Below are positions 29,316 through 38,632 of a stretch of 64,000 nucleotides of DNA, in pieces. Origin of the DNA: Pectinatus sottacetonis. GTDB lineage: Bacteria > Bacillota > Negativicutes > Selenomonadales > Selenomonadaceae. A model generated the notes under the pieces. It did not search any database, had not been told where the DNA came from, and saw only the letters and a list, made by a program, of their open reading frames with translations. Location of the stretch: assembly GCF_015732155.1 (NCBI RefSeq), contig NZ_WIQK01000001.1, positions 406,501 through 470,500 on the forward strand. Reading direction: 5' to 3'. Numbering within the stretch: position 1 is the stretch's first letter; each line of letters opens with the position of its first letter. The position numbers and the translations under genes are program-made.

Positions 29316-30149
29316 TTAAACTAAAACCCGCAAAGCTTTAACAGTAATATCAATCCTTTGTACTACCATTCCTGTCATATATTCAATAGCTTTCTTGACT
29401 TTATCCTGCATATCATGCAATAACGTAGGAATATGTTTTCCATAGCATAAAACCACTTTAAAAGATATACAAATTCCCTGATCTTCATTATCCTTCAGTA
29501 CATGGCTTATACGAACACCAAACAATTTATCGACTATTTTTTTATCCGAACAAACCTGCAAGATAATAGAAGATATCGTAGAATCATCAATTATAAGCCT
29601 ACCATAATAACTAAAAACCGGCCGTACAATAGATTTTTCTCCCAGTTTACGCCGCTTGGTTCGTGACTTCTTAAAAAATGACTGTATTGGATCTATTAAA
29701 TACCCCGAAAAGTGTGGTTTAAGCTCAATAGTAGGCACAGGTATAATATGCTTACCCTCTTTCATTCTGCACTTATAGGCCTTTTGCATTTCTACACGTG
29801 TAGCTATATCCGCAATATTTATTATCTTTGCTATTGGTGGCAAACCTAATATATTACAAATTTTATGAACCATGTTTTCCGATGTACCCAATACCAAAAT
29901 TCGATGCGGCTTTTCCTTTCTTATTGCAGCTTTGACTTCATCCGCATGCCCTGGAAGAATAAAGATAGCGCGCCGTACAGCCATAATCTTACTAGTTTCT
30001 CGCTTAGCAGAATGACCTGCTATTATCTTCCCATCTTTAATTAAAATACCATCATCAATTATAGCATCAGCTTTATTCTCATGAGCCACTATAAGCGCAC
30101 GGTGGCTTTTGCCTGTTCCGCTTGGCCCGACTAAAGCAATAACATCCAT
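29316..30149 (-). CDS. P-loop NTPase with C-terminal Asp23/Gls24 domain
   Basis: A 277-residue protein. The N-terminal half has a Walker A loop, GPSGTGKS (about 8-15), and nucleoside-kinase-like features. The C-terminal half (about 200-275) reads FKVVLCYGKHIPTLLHDMQD, then VKKAIEYMTGMVVQRIDITV, the pattern of the Asp23/Gls24 (DUF322) envelope-stress family. That joins an ATP-binding module to a domain usually found alone. It has no membrane span. It is coupled to the downstream HD gene; the biological role is unknown. Confidence 0.75.
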   Translation of the reverse strand: MDVIALVGPSGTGKSHRALIVAHENKADAIIDDGILIKDGKIIAGHSAKRETSKIMAVRRAIFILPGHADEVKAAIRKEKPHRILVLGTSENMVHKICNILGLPPIAKIINIADIATRVEMQKAYKCRMKEGKHIIPVPTIELKPHFSGYLIDPIQSFFKKSRTKRRKLGEKSIVRPVFSYYGRLIIDDSTISSIILQVCSDKKIVDKLFGVRISHVLKDNEDQGICISFKVVLCYGKHIPTLLHDMQDKVKKAIEYMTGMVVQRIDITVKALRVLV

Positions 30150-30281
30150 CTTAGGCCGCTCCTCAAATCCGATTTTAATAAATATAGCCTCTTAAGCTTA
30201 ATTCTTAGAAATATTATATACTAAATAAATTCATTAATAGCCTATCTGGCAATAAAACTGTTCATGTTCTTTATTTTTAAT

Positions 30282-30542
30282 TCACCGCGGTTCTACTATC
30301 AATTTTATTGCCGTACGTTCTTCCCCATCAATTTCAATATCGGTAAACGCTGGTATGCAGATTAAATCTATACCATGTGGAGCAACAAATCCTCTGGCTA
30401 TGGCAATTGATTTTACTGCCTGATTAATAGCTCCTGCACCAATAGCCTGCATTTCAGCACTTTTAGTTTCACGCAAAACTCCGGCCAGAGCCCCTGCAAC
30501 AGAATTAGGATTAGATTTAGCTGATACTTTTAATATTTCCAT
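30282..30542 (-). CDS. spoVS: Stage V sporulation protein S
   Basis: An 86-residue SpoVS/Alba-like protein; MEILKVSAKSNPNSVAGALA and INQAVKSIAIARGFV are near-invariant family blocks. In spore formers it affects coat assembly and septation, and it is also found in many non-sporing relatives. The ATG at 30542 follows GGGAG at good spacing; an upstream GTG overlaps that site. It stands alone between the P-loop gene and ymdB. Confidence 0.95.
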   Translation of the reverse strand: MEILKVSAKSNPNSVAGALAGVLRETKSAEMQAIGAGAINQAVKSIAIARGFVAPHGIDLICIPAFTDIEIDGEERTAIKLIVEPR

Positions 30543-30651
30543 TATTAGCACGCTCCCTATAATATAACTAAACTACATGATATAGTAGAATATTCGCTAA
30601 AAAAAACCTATTCCCTTCATTTATAAATAAATACCGTAAAATAAAAAATTA

Positions 30652-30703
30652 CGAATATTAATAAAAGAACCGTATTTTAATACGGTTCTTTTATTAATAT
30701 TCG
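30652..30703. repeat. Perfect 25-bp palindrome spanning the ymdB stop codon
   Basis: Arms 30652-30676 and 30679-30703 are exact reverse complements with a two-base loop. The right arm is the last eight codons of ymdB (RILIKEPY); the left arm is downstream noncoding DNA. On the minus strand no long T run follows, but the hairpin would work as a 3'-end structure or bidirectional terminator. Confidence 0.85.
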
Positions 30704-31459
30704 CTCTACTGCGGATGCTTTATTGGTTTTATCATCAATATCTATAACCAGTGCACTAAAAATAGCCGGTCCTTCTGCTGCTTCAAATCTTGCCGGTCGA
30801 CATGATTTAAAACGTTCTATGACTGTATCTTTCTCCATTCCCAGAACAGATACACGCGGTCCTACCATTCCCAAATCACTCATATATGCTGTTCCCTGGG
30901 GTAATATTTGTTCATCAGCCGTCTGTACATGAGTATGGGTACCAGCAACACAAGTAACACGTCCATCCAAATACCATCCCATAGCAATTTTTTCCGAAGT
31001 TGTCTCTGCATGGAAATCAAGCATTATAATCTGACACTCACGACTTATTTTTTTCAATATCTGATCTATTTTTTGAAATGGACAATCCATCGGTGGCATA
31101 AAAGATCTCCCTGATAAATTAACTATCCCGATATTTTTGGCTTTAAAAGGATATATACAATATCCCTTTCCCGGTACTGGTTCAGGATAATTGGCCGGTC
31201 TGATTAAAAAAGGCTCATTGTCTATAAAATTTATTATTTCTCTTTTATCCCATATATGGTTACCTGATGTTATTACATCTGCACCAGCACGGTACATTTC
31301 ATCAAGAGTTTTTTTAGTGATACCTCTTCCACCTGCTGAATTTTCTCCATTAACTATAGCTGCGTCTATTTTCTTTTCCTTTTTTAAATTTGGCAGATAT
31401 TTCAACAAAGCCGTTCGACCTGTTCGTCCACATATATCCCCTACCATCAATATTCTCAT
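30677..31459 (-). CDS. ymdB: YmdB-family metallophosphoesterase
   Basis: A 260-residue metal-dependent phosphodiesterase. Metal ligands are seen at D8 (VGDICGRTG), E39-N40 (NGENSAGG), N67-H68 (SGNHIWD), and the later DFHAETTSEK and GTHTHVQTAD blocks. The family hydrolyses 2',3'-cyclic nucleotides and, in Bacillus, affects biofilm and motility choices, next to rny as here. I set the start at 31459, after GGAGA; an ATG 12 bases upstream has no site. The end of the gene forms one arm of a 25-bp palindrome. Confidence 0.93.
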   Translation of the reverse strand: MRILMVGDICGRTGRTALLKYLPNLKKEKKIDAAIVNGENSAGGRGITKKTLDEMYRAGADVITSGNHIWDKREIINFIDNEPFLIRPANYPEPVPGKGYCIYPFKAKNIGIVNLSGRSFMPPMDCPFQKIDQILKKISRECQIIMLDFHAETTSEKIAMGWYLDGRVTCVAGTHTHVQTADEQILPQGTAYMSDLGMVGPRVSVLGMEKDTVIERFKSCRPARFEAAEGPAIFSALVIDIDDKTNKASAVERILIKEPY

Positions 31460-31525
31460 TAAATTCTCCATTTCTAATAATATTTTACTACTTTTTTACA
31501 TAATCTTTGCTAGCAATAGGCAAAA

Positions 31526-31566
31526 TCAGCGGATGCGCTTATATATATTGTAAGCGCATCCGCTGA
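31526..31566. terminator. 16-bp perfect stem-loop between ymdB and the upstream gene
   Basis: TCAGCGGATGCGCTTA (31526-31541) and its complement (31551-31566) form a GC-rich stem with a nine-base loop; short T-rich flanks on both strands suggest a terminator for the gene at 31581-32099. Confidence 0.75.
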
Positions 31567-31580
31567 CTAATTCAAATTTG

Positions 31581-32099
31581 TCATTTATTAAATACTAACA
31601 CGCGACCTTCTTCCCATATCCCGATAATACGCTCACTTACATGATTAAGTTTTACATTTCCCAGCATACGATCAATAAGATCTTCCTGTACAAGTTCATT
31701 ATCATTTTCAGCCGTACTCCCACAGCCTTTTATTATTGCATCACCAAAATGCTCATTCATTAATGTACTTATAAGTTTAATTTCATTTTGCGAAACCGTA
31801 TCCATATCGCGTAATATATTCATAAACAAAGTATTCTCCTGCAAATCAGTATTTATCGAAATCTTGGCATTCTCTATTTTCTCAAGATAATGATACGCTG
31901 AAATACTGTCAAGCAACAACTTTTTAAATTTCTTAAATTCATCAGATAAAACCATTTTATCTAAAGTAAAAGTAATTTTTAAATACCCCGTGTCAGGATC
32001 AAAACTTATAGTGCCAATTTCTGGATAACGCAAAAGAATAGATACCAACAAATTCACACCATCCATATTAACAGTCTGTTCTTCTTTCAATCCCTGCAT
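31581..32099 (-). CDS. Conserved hypothetical protein between rny and ymdB
   Basis: A 172-residue soluble protein I do not recognise by function. The N-terminal part (YPEIGTISFDPDTGYLKITF) looks like a beta-rich domain, the middle is charged and helical, and the end is IIGIWEEGRVLVFNK. Its place between rny and ymdB suggests a link to RNA turnover, but that is only context. The ATG at 32099 is eight bases after GAGGTGG, preferable to two GTG codons further upstream. Confidence 0.6.
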   Translation of the reverse strand: MQGLKEEQTVNMDGVNLLVSILLRYPEIGTISFDPDTGYLKITFTLDKMVLSDEFKKFKKLLLDSISAYHYLEKIENAKISINTDLQENTLFMNILRDMDTVSQNEIKLISTLMNEHFGDAIIKGCGSTAENDNELVQEDLIDRMLGNVKLNHVSERIIGIWEEGRVLVFNK

Positions 32100-32172
32100 G
32101 ACATTCACCACCTCTACTATTATAAGTAATTATTATTATAGCAAGGCCTTATGATACAAGCAACAAAAGAAT

Positions 32173-32217
32173 AAAAAAACAGGCACGGCAAATAATTTTT
32201 TTGCACGATACCTGTCA
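32173..32217 (-). terminator. Terminator of rny
   Basis: On the minus strand ACAGG/CCTGT and GCAAA/TTTGC form a two-part stem (32179-32215) followed by seven T residues. Confidence 0.7.
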
Positions 32218-32226
32218 TTTGCTTAT

Positions 32227-33762
32227 TTATTTTGCATAATCAATTACTCGTGTTTCACGAATAACTGTTACTTTTATCTGACCAGGATATTCCAGTTCAC
32301 CTTCAACTTTTTTAACAATATCATGTGCGAGTCCTACCGAAGCAACATCATCTATTTTATCCGGTTTAACCATAATACGTATTTCACGACCGGCCTGAAT
32401 AGCAAAAGAGCGATCAACACCTTCAAAAGATTCAGCAATCTCTTCCAAACGTGTAAGTCGTTTAAGATATGATTCCAAACTTTCCCTGCGTGCACCTGGA
32501 CGAGCTGCTGAAATAGCATCAGCTGCTGCCACCAAAACTGCTTCAACAGTTCTTGGTTCTTCATCACCGTGATGTGCCGCAATTGCATTTACGATATTTG
32601 CTGATTCCCGATATTTTCTTGCCAAATCAGCCCCGATTGTTACATGGGACCCTTCTACTTCATGATCTACAGCCTTACCAATATCATGCAATAAGGCTGC
32701 ACGTTTGGCAAACTGCACATCTACTCCCAATTCAGCCGCCATAATTCCTGCTAAATGGGCTACTTCCATAGAATGATTTAAAACATTTTGTCCATAACTT
32801 GTACGATATTTCAACCGTCCTAATAAACGAATAAGTTCAGGATGAAGACCATGTACTCCCGTATCAAAAGAAGCTTGTTCGCCTGCTTCCTTTATACGCT
32901 GGTCTACCTCTTTCTTCGATTTTTCTACCATTTCTTCAATACGTGCCGGATGGATACGGCCATCTGTTATGAGTTTTTCCAAAGCAATACGCGCAATTTC
33001 ACGCCGTACCGGATCAAATCCTGATAAAATAACTGCTTCAGGTGTATCATCAATAATCAGATCTATTCCTGTAAGAGTTTCCAATGCCCTTATATTACGT
33101 CCTTCACGACCAATTATACGGCCTTTCATTTCGTCATTAGGGAGCGCCACTACAGAAACAGTAGTTTCTGCTACTTGATCTGCCGCACAGCGCTGGATAG
33201 CTTGAGCAATTATATTTTGGGCCTTTTTCTCGCCTTCATCTTTGGCTTGCTGTTCATATTCTTTTATCATAACCGCTTTATCATGCTTGATAGCTGTTTC
33301 AGCGTCGGATAAAAGTATTGATTTAGCTTCTTCCATGGTAAGTCCTGATATACGTTCCAACTCCATAAGCTGTCTTTTATGCATAGAGTTAACAGCTTCA
33401 CGTGTTTTATCGAGCTCACTTTCTTTACGAAAAAGTGATGCTTCTTTTTTTTCCAGCCCATCTATTTTACGATCAAGATTTTCTTCCTTTTGCATCAGAC
33501 GTCTTTCCTGGCGCTGAAGTTCATTTCTGCGTTCACGTGTTTCACGATCAACTTCCTGACGCAGACGATGCATTTCTTCTTTGGCTTCAAGTATAGATTC
33601 TTTTTTTCGTGTTTCAATATCTTTATGTGCTGAATCAATAATACGTTTTGCTTCCACTTCAGCTGAACCCACAATAGCTTCAGCTTTCTTTTTCCGTATA
33701 ACATATCCAACAACAATTCCCAAGATAATAGCAATAAGTGCCGCTAAAATTATCCCGATAAT
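32227..33762 (-). CDS. rny: Ribonuclease Y, with an apparent non-canonical start codon
   Basis: A 511-residue endoribonuclease when started at 33762. Domains: N-terminal membrane helix ([19 protein letters not shown]), long coiled coil (about 30-190), KH domain ([14 protein letters not shown]) and HD domain ([25 protein letters not shown]). It starts mRNA decay at the membrane. No ATG, GTG or TTG exists in frame near the strong AAAGGAGG at 33772-33779; the ATT at 33762 is the best-placed codon, giving the normal length and membrane anchor. The first canonical codon, TTG at 33723, has no binding site and would cut most of the anchor. A sequence error is the other possibility. Confidence 0.9.
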   Translation of the reverse strand: MIGIILAALIAIILGIVVGYVIRKKKAEAIVGSAEVEAKRIIDSAHKDIETRKKESILEAKEEMHRLRQEVDRETRERRNELQRQERRLMQKEENLDRKIDGLEKKEASLFRKESELDKTREAVNSMHKRQLMELERISGLTMEEAKSILLSDAETAIKHDKAVMIKEYEQQAKDEGEKKAQNIIAQAIQRCAADQVAETTVSVVALPNDEMKGRIIGREGRNIRALETLTGIDLIIDDTPEAVILSGFDPVRREIARIALEKLITDGRIHPARIEEMVEKSKKEVDQRIKEAGEQASFDTGVHGLHPELIRLLGRLKYRTSYGQNVLNHSMEVAHLAGIMAAELGVDVQFAKRAALLHDIGKAVDHEVEGSHVTIGADLARKYRESANIVNAIAAHHGDEEPRTVEAVLVAAADAISAARPGARRESLESYLKRLTRLEEIAESFEGVDRSFAIQAGREIRIMVKPDKIDDVASVGLAHDIVKKVEGELEYPGQIKVTVIRETRVIDYAK

Positions 33763-33780
33763 AACTCTCGTCCTCCTTTC

Positions 33781-34080
33781 AAATTTTTATATTTTTAATT
33801 TTTTACAAGTATACAATATTACTTGACAGTGATTCTACTAACCACTTTAGGCAAAGCTCCTGCACCATGCCAATATTATTGTCAATAAATAGACGTATCC
33901 GCAGTTTCACAGTTTATCCAGCAATTCTTACTACTTAAATTGCAAAAATCCTTACCACATTGGTCAAACATACTAGCATCACATATTGATTATTTTAAAG
34001 GTTTTTAATGACAGTGTCAAGCAATCTTACAGCCTGATACAGCAAGGGCTGTAAATATTAAAAGATAATATTTTACAAGT
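33781..34080. other. Noncoding region between rny and rel
   Basis: No gene is seen. It presumably holds the rny promoter (a TATACT -10 on the minus strand near 33813). An 8-bp dyad, TTACAGCC/GGCTGTAA, with a 12-base loop lies at 34027-34054; its role is unknown. Confidence 0.4.
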
Positions 34081-34090
34081 GTCTTTTCTA

Positions 34091-34120
34091 TTGCTATAAA
34101 ACTAACTAATATGATACAAT
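34091..34120 (+). promoter_or_regulatory. Promoter of rel
   Basis: -35 TTGCTA (34091-34096), 18-base spacer, -10 TACAAT (34115-34120), about 70 bases before the rel start. Confidence 0.55.
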
Positions 34121-34190
34121 CAATTACAAAAGTTTATTTAGTAAGAATCATTCAAATGAATTGATTTCTCACGGATATGAGGGTAATAAT

Positions 34191-36422
34191 ATGATTGATG
34201 ATAATGCTGTAAAAATAACTATTGACGACATAAAAAACGCCGTAAAAGAATACCAACCTAATGCTGACATAAGTCTTATCCAAAAAGCTTATGATTTGGC
34301 ATATGCAGCTCATTTTGACCAAAAACGCGCTTCCGGTGAACATTATATAATACACCCGCTCCATGTGGCAGCGATCCTGACACAAATGCATATAGATGAA
34401 GTAACTATAGCTGCAGCACTTTTACATGATGTCGTGGAAGACACCACTTTTACTCTAGAAGAAATGAAAAAAAAATTTGGTGAAGAAGTTGCTTTATTAA
34501 TCGACGGCGTAACAAAGTTAAACAAAATTCATTTTAAATCAAAAGAATTACAGCAATCAGAAAATTATCGTAAAATGTTTTTAGCTATGGCCAAGGATAT
34601 CCGTGTAATTATGATAAAATTAGCTGACCGCCTTCATAACATGCGCACCTTAAAATACATGCCCGAGGAAAAACAAAAACGCATTGCTAGAGAAACACTG
34701 GAAATATACGCACCACTGGCTAACCGCCTTGGTATTTCCAATATAAAATGGGAGTTGGAAGACTTATGTTTCCGCTATCTTTACCCGGAAGAATACTATG
34801 ATCTAGTAGAAAAAGTAAAACAAAAGCGCCAGGAACGACAGAAATTTATAGACGATTCTATAAAAGAAATGTGTAGGGAAATCAAAAAAGCAAATATAAA
34901 AGCTGAGATCCAGGGACGTGCCAAACATTTTTACAGTATCTGGCGCAAAATGAAACGCGACCACAAAGACATAAGTGAAATATATGATCTGTCAGCTGTA
35001 CGTGTTCTCGTAAACACCGTTCAGGAATGTTATACTATTTTAGGCATAATTCATAATATATGGAAACCTATACCAGGTAGATTCAAGGATTATATTGCCA
35101 TGCCAAAAAGCAACGGTTATCAATCACTTCATACCACTGTTATCGCTGCCAATGGCTATCCTCTGGAAATTCAAATACGGACATTTCAAATGCACCAGGT
35201 TTCCGAATATGGTATTGCCGCCCATTGGAAATATAAAGAATCTGGCAAAAGTATTGATGCTAGTAATGCTTATGATCAAAAACTTTCCTGGCTGCGACAA
35301 CTTATTTCTCTACAGAAAGAACTCAGCGATCCCGATGAATATGTAGAAGCTTTAAAAGTCGATATTTTTTCTGATGAGGTTTTCGTTTTTACCCCTCAGG
35401 GAGATGTAATTGGCCTTCCCAAAGGCTCCAATCCTATTGATTTTGCCTATCGCATTCATACTGATGTAGGTAATCACTGCGTAGGTGCCACCATAAATGG
35501 TAAAATTGTCCCATTAGAATACAAACTACGCAATGGTGACATAGTTTCTATAATAACTAATGAACAAAATAACGGCCCAAGTCCTGACTGGCTTAACATT
35601 GTGGCTTCTTCAGAAACACGTACCAAAATACGTCAATGGTTTAAAAAACAACGGCGAGAAGAAAACATCACCTCAGGCATAGAACTTATAGAAAAAGAAA
35701 TAAAACATCTTGGATATAACGTCAAAGAACTACTAAAAGAAGACCGCCTGGAAAATGTCGCGCAAAAAATGAACATTCAAAGTTCAAATGATCTTTTAGC
35801 CTCTCTCGGCTATGGGGGAATAACTGTAAATGGTGTTATCTCGCGTTTAATTGAACTTCATAAAAAAGACTTAAAAGAAATAACCCCACCTGACATTTCG
35901 CAAATGCTGGAAAAAATAAAAAAACCACAGGGAGAAAAGAAAAAAGGTAGCCACGGCATTCTGATCGACGGAGAAAGCGGTTTTCTCGTACATTTGGCAA
36001 AGTGCTGTAATCCTATTCCCGGTGATCCCATAATAGGTTATATAACCCGCGGTCGCGGTGTTTCCATTCATAGAATAGACTGTCCCAATGTAATAAAGGA
36101 TGATAATGATCTTTCGCGTGTCGTTGACGTCAGTTGGGATGTTGGCCTTGACAAGACTTATACTGTAACAATAGAAATAACCTGCAATGATCGCCCTGGA
36201 GTACTCACAGACTTACTTGCCATTCCATCTGAATCCAAGATAAATATACATTCCGTAACCGCTCGTCCTAACAAAAAAAATAAAACCTCCACTATTTTCA
36301 TGAGTCTGGAAGTTAGAAGCATGGCTCAGTCCGAAGCTATAATGAATAAATTCCGCCATAATAAAGATGTATTTAAAGTAATTCGCGCTTTAGGTGGTAT
36401 AAAAGAAACGAAAGGAAATTGA
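34191..36422 (+). CDS. rel: Bifunctional (p)ppGpp synthetase/hydrolase
   Basis: A 743-residue long RelA/SpoT homologue. The HD hydrolase domain is intact (HYIIHPLHVA, LLHDVVEDT with H79, D80), as is the synthetase (RFKDYIAMPKSNGYQSLH), then TGS (VFTPQGDVIGLPKGSNPIDF), a zinc-finger-like region (KCCNPIPGDPIIGY) and a C-terminal ACT domain. It makes and degrades the stringent-response alarmone. I start at 34191, seven bases after GAGGG, because an ATG-like start 30 bases earlier has no site. It heads a run with a metallo-hydrolase, a DHPS-like protein, ogt, gph and rlmD. Confidence 0.95.
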   Translation: MIDDNAVKITIDDIKNAVKEYQPNADISLIQKAYDLAYAAHFDQKRASGEHYIIHPLHVAAILTQMHIDEVTIAAALLHDVVEDTTFTLEEMKKKFGEEVALLIDGVTKLNKIHFKSKELQQSENYRKMFLAMAKDIRVIMIKLADRLHNMRTLKYMPEEKQKRIARETLEIYAPLANRLGISNIKWELEDLCFRYLYPEEYYDLVEKVKQKRQERQKFIDDSIKEMCREIKKANIKAEIQGRAKHFYSIWRKMKRDHKDISEIYDLSAVRVLVNTVQECYTILGIIHNIWKPIPGRFKDYIAMPKSNGYQSLHTTVIAANGYPLEIQIRTFQMHQVSEYGIAAHWKYKESGKSIDASNAYDQKLSWLRQLISLQKELSDPDEYVEALKVDIFSDEVFVFTPQGDVIGLPKGSNPIDFAYRIHTDVGNHCVGATINGKIVPLEYKLRNGDIVSIITNEQNNGPSPDWLNIVASSETRTKIRQWFKKQRREENITSGIELIEKEIKHLGYNVKELLKEDRLENVAQKMNIQSSNDLLASLGYGGITVNGVISRLIELHKKDLKEITPPDISQMLEKIKKPQGEKKKGSHGILIDGESGFLVHLAKCCNPIPGDPIIGYITRGRGVSIHRIDCPNVIKDDNDLSRVVDVSWDVGLDKTYTVTIEITCNDRPGVLTDLLAIPSESKINIHSVTARPNKKNKTSTIFMSLEVRSMAQSEAIMNKFRHNKDVFKVIRALGGIKETKGN

Positions 36423-36425
36423 TTT

Positions 36426-37049
36426 ATGAAAGTGAAAACTTTAATTAATGGTTCCTTTGAAGAAAATTGCTACATGGTAATCGATGAAACAACAAATGAG
36501 GCATTAGTCATTGACCCTGGTTCCGAGCCAGAACGTATTCTTAATTGGTTGAAAGGTGCAAACTGCACCATAAAATACGTTTTAAATACACATGGTCATA
36601 GCGATCATATTGGCTGCAATACTGCTGTATGTGACGAATTTAAAGTAAAGCTCGGCATTCACCCATTAGATGCCCCAATGCTTATCAATCCTCAGCTTAA
36701 CCTTTCCACTTTTTGGGGTATGGAAGTCATATCTAAGCCAGCCGATTTCTTTTTAAATGAAAATGATATAGTTACATTAGGGAAAAATACTTTCAAAATA
36801 ATTCACACCCCTGGACATTCACCCGGTGGAATCTGTATCGTTAATGACAATATAATATTTTCTGGGGACTCTCTTTTCGCCGAATCAATAGGACGCACTG
36901 ATTTTCCTGGTGGATCAACAAAAGCCCTTGTTACCAGTCTAAAAAATAAAATACTACCATTAGATAATAACGTTATTGTCTATCCCGGTCACGGTCCAAC
37001 GACAACAATCGGTCACGAAAAAGATTTTAACCCATATTTTTCCGTCTGA
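36426..37049 (+). CDS. MBL-fold metallo-hydrolase (glyoxalase II-like)
   Basis: A 207-residue metallo-beta-lactamase-fold hydrolase. The zinc motif THGHSDH gives H56, H58, D60 and H61; further ligands are in HTPGHSPGG, FSGDSLF and YPGHGP. It resembles hydroxyacylglutathione hydrolases, but small stand-alone members have many substrates. It begins three bases after the rel stop and is probably cotranscribed, an arrangement frequently seen in Firmicutes. Confidence 0.9.
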   Translation: MKVKTLINGSFEENCYMVIDETTNEALVIDPGSEPERILNWLKGANCTIKYVLNTHGHSDHIGCNTAVCDEFKVKLGIHPLDAPMLINPQLNLSTFWGMEVISKPADFFLNENDIVTLGKNTFKIIHTPGHSPGGICIVNDNIIFSGDSLFAESIGRTDFPGGSTKALVTSLKNKILPLDNNVIVYPGHGPTTTIGHEKDFNPYFSV

Positions 37050-37058
37050 GGAATAATT

Positions 37059-37409
37059 ATGAAAATACTTACTATAAATAATACTGATGACGCCAAAAAA
37101 GAAATATCAGCTATTGATTGTACAACAGAAGGTATTAATATGATGGCTGAAAAAGCTGTCTTTCGTGTAATAAAACTATCCCATATAACTACCAAAGCTG
37201 CTAATATCTTAAAACAAAGTATGCTTAGCAAAGGCGGTGAGGCAGCTATATCAAGGTATTGCGCTGATTTAAGCCGTGAATATACTGATGTAATACTAAT
37301 GGGTACATTAAAACAATACAGAGCGGTTATTCCCATTTTAATGATTCAACCCTGGGGATTAAAAAAAATTGCTGCGGACTTAAAAAGAACATTGGGATTT
37401 ACTATCTAA
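37059..37409 (+). CDS. Stand-alone dihydropteroate-synthase N-terminal-like domain
   Basis: A 116-residue protein. MKILTINNTDDAKKEISAID and AANILKQSMLSKGGEAAISR resemble the extra N-terminal domain found ahead of the FolP barrel in some Clostridia dihydropteroate synthases. The catalytic barrel itself is absent, so it is not an enzyme of that type on its own. It lies nine bases after the metallo-hydrolase, with no folP nearby. It may be a regulatory or partner protein of folate metabolism; that is inference from family recall rather than a search. Confidence 0.55.
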   Translation: MKILTINNTDDAKKEISAIDCTTEGINMMAEKAVFRVIKLSHITTKAANILKQSMLSKGGEAAISRYCADLSREYTDVILMGTLKQYRAVIPILMIQPWGLKKIAADLKRTLGFTI

Positions 37410-37460
37410 TAATCCTTGTATCCATTACTTTCATCATTTCATTAAAAAGAGGTATTTTTA

Positions 37461-37922
37461 TTGAAGAAAATATTTTTTTATAAAACAAAAATAGGCAATA
37501 TATATATTACTGAAGAAAATTCTTCAATTATCGGCATTAATTTCAAAAATCCACTTTCGCCGGCCGTAAAAAAAGAAACCCTGCTAATCCGAGAAACTTA
37601 TACACAAATACAAGAATATCTCGAGGGAAAAAGAAAAATATTTACTATTCCCTTAAAACCACGCGGAACAATTTTTCAAAAAAAAGTCTGGGAAGAACTT
37701 TTGAAAATTCCTTATGGACAGACATGTTCCTATAAAGAAATTGCCATTGCCATAAATAAACCCAAAGCAATGCGGGCAGTTGGATTAGCCAATAATAAGA
37801 ACCACATTGCCATATGCATTCCTTGTCACAGAGTCATTGCAGCTGATGGTAAGCTATCAGGATATAGCGGCGGTGTAAAAATAAAAAAATTTCTCTTAGA
37901 ACTTGAACGCAAAAATGCTTAA
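37461..37922 (+). CDS. ogt: Methylated-DNA--protein-cysteine methyltransferase
   Basis: A 153-residue suicidal DNA-repair protein. It has the acceptor cysteine C122 in IPCHRVIAADG, the helix-turn-helix region with PYGQTCSYKEIA, and MRAVGLANNKN. It removes alkyl groups from O6-alkylguanine. The start is TTG after AAAGAGGT, with no in-frame ATG before the conserved domain. Full length for Ogt-type proteins. Confidence 0.94.
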   Translation: MKKIFFYKTKIGNIYITEENSSIIGINFKNPLSPAVKKETLLIRETYTQIQEYLEGKRKIFTIPLKPRGTIFQKKVWEELLKIPYGQTCSYKEIAIAINKPKAMRAVGLANNKNHIAICIPCHRVIAADGKLSGYSGGVKIKKFLLELERKNA

Positions 37923-37939
37923 CTAAAGAAGGTAATAAA

Positions 37940-38599
37940 ATGCTTTATAAAGCAGTAATCTTTGATCTTGATGGAACACTAATAAATTCTCTTGACGATC
38001 TCGCAGACAGCGTCAATGCTGTACTTAATTCATATAAACTATCTGAGTATCCCATTGATTCATATCGCATGATGGTAGGAAACGGCATAAAAAAATTAAT
38101 AGAACGCGCCCTGCCAGCGGACAGTTCAGAAAATTTTATTGAAGAAGCATTAGCGAAATTTAAAAAAATATATGCCAGGCACCAGCTGGAAAAAACCATT
38201 CCTTATAATGGAATAAAAGAACTACTAAAAAATCTTCATACTAAAAACATCCCCGCAGCAGTATGTACCAATAAACACGACGAAGCAGCAAAAAAAATCA
38301 TCAGTACCCTATTTCCACCAAATACCTTTGTCGAAATAATCGGTGACTTACCAGGATTCAAACGCAAACCAGACCCCCAAAAAGTCCTGCTGATCGCACA
38401 GCACATGGGATTAAAACCTGAAGAAATAGCCTATGTCGGGGATTCATCCGTAGATATGCAGACCGGAGTAAACGCTTCAATGCTGCCGGTTGGTGTTTTA
38501 TGGGGCTTTAGGAATAAAAATGAACTTCTGGCAAATGGCGCTCGCATACTACTAAAAAAACCAAATGAATTTTTTAATAAAATCAATTTTATCAGTTAA
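37940..38599 (+). CDS. gph: HAD-family phosphatase, phosphoglycolate phosphatase-like
   Basis: A 219-residue haloacid dehalogenase-like hydrolase. The nucleophile and acid are D9 and D11 in IFDLDGT; the later motifs are VCTNKHDEAAKK and YVGDSSVDMQTG. It matches the Gph/PGP family in length and cap size. The likely reaction is dephosphorylation of 2-phosphoglycolate, which can arise from DNA repair, but related substrates are possible. It follows ogt by 17 bases. Confidence 0.85.
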   Translation: MLYKAVIFDLDGTLINSLDDLADSVNAVLNSYKLSEYPIDSYRMMVGNGIKKLIERALPADSSENFIEEALAKFKKIYARHQLEKTIPYNGIKELLKNLHTKNIPAAVCTNKHDEAAKKIISTLFPPNTFVEIIGDLPGFKRKPDPQKVLLIAQHMGLKPEEIAYVGDSSVDMQTGVNASMLPVGVLWGFRNKNELLANGARILLKKPNEFFNKINFIS

Positions 38600-38632
38600 A
38601 TAATAATATATAACAATGGAGTTTTTATAAAA

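Noticed and set aside
33495-33734. Alternative minus-strand frame at the rny start
   Set aside because: Out of frame with the coiled coil of RNase Y and with no family features; the coding frame with the membrane helix is clearly preferred.
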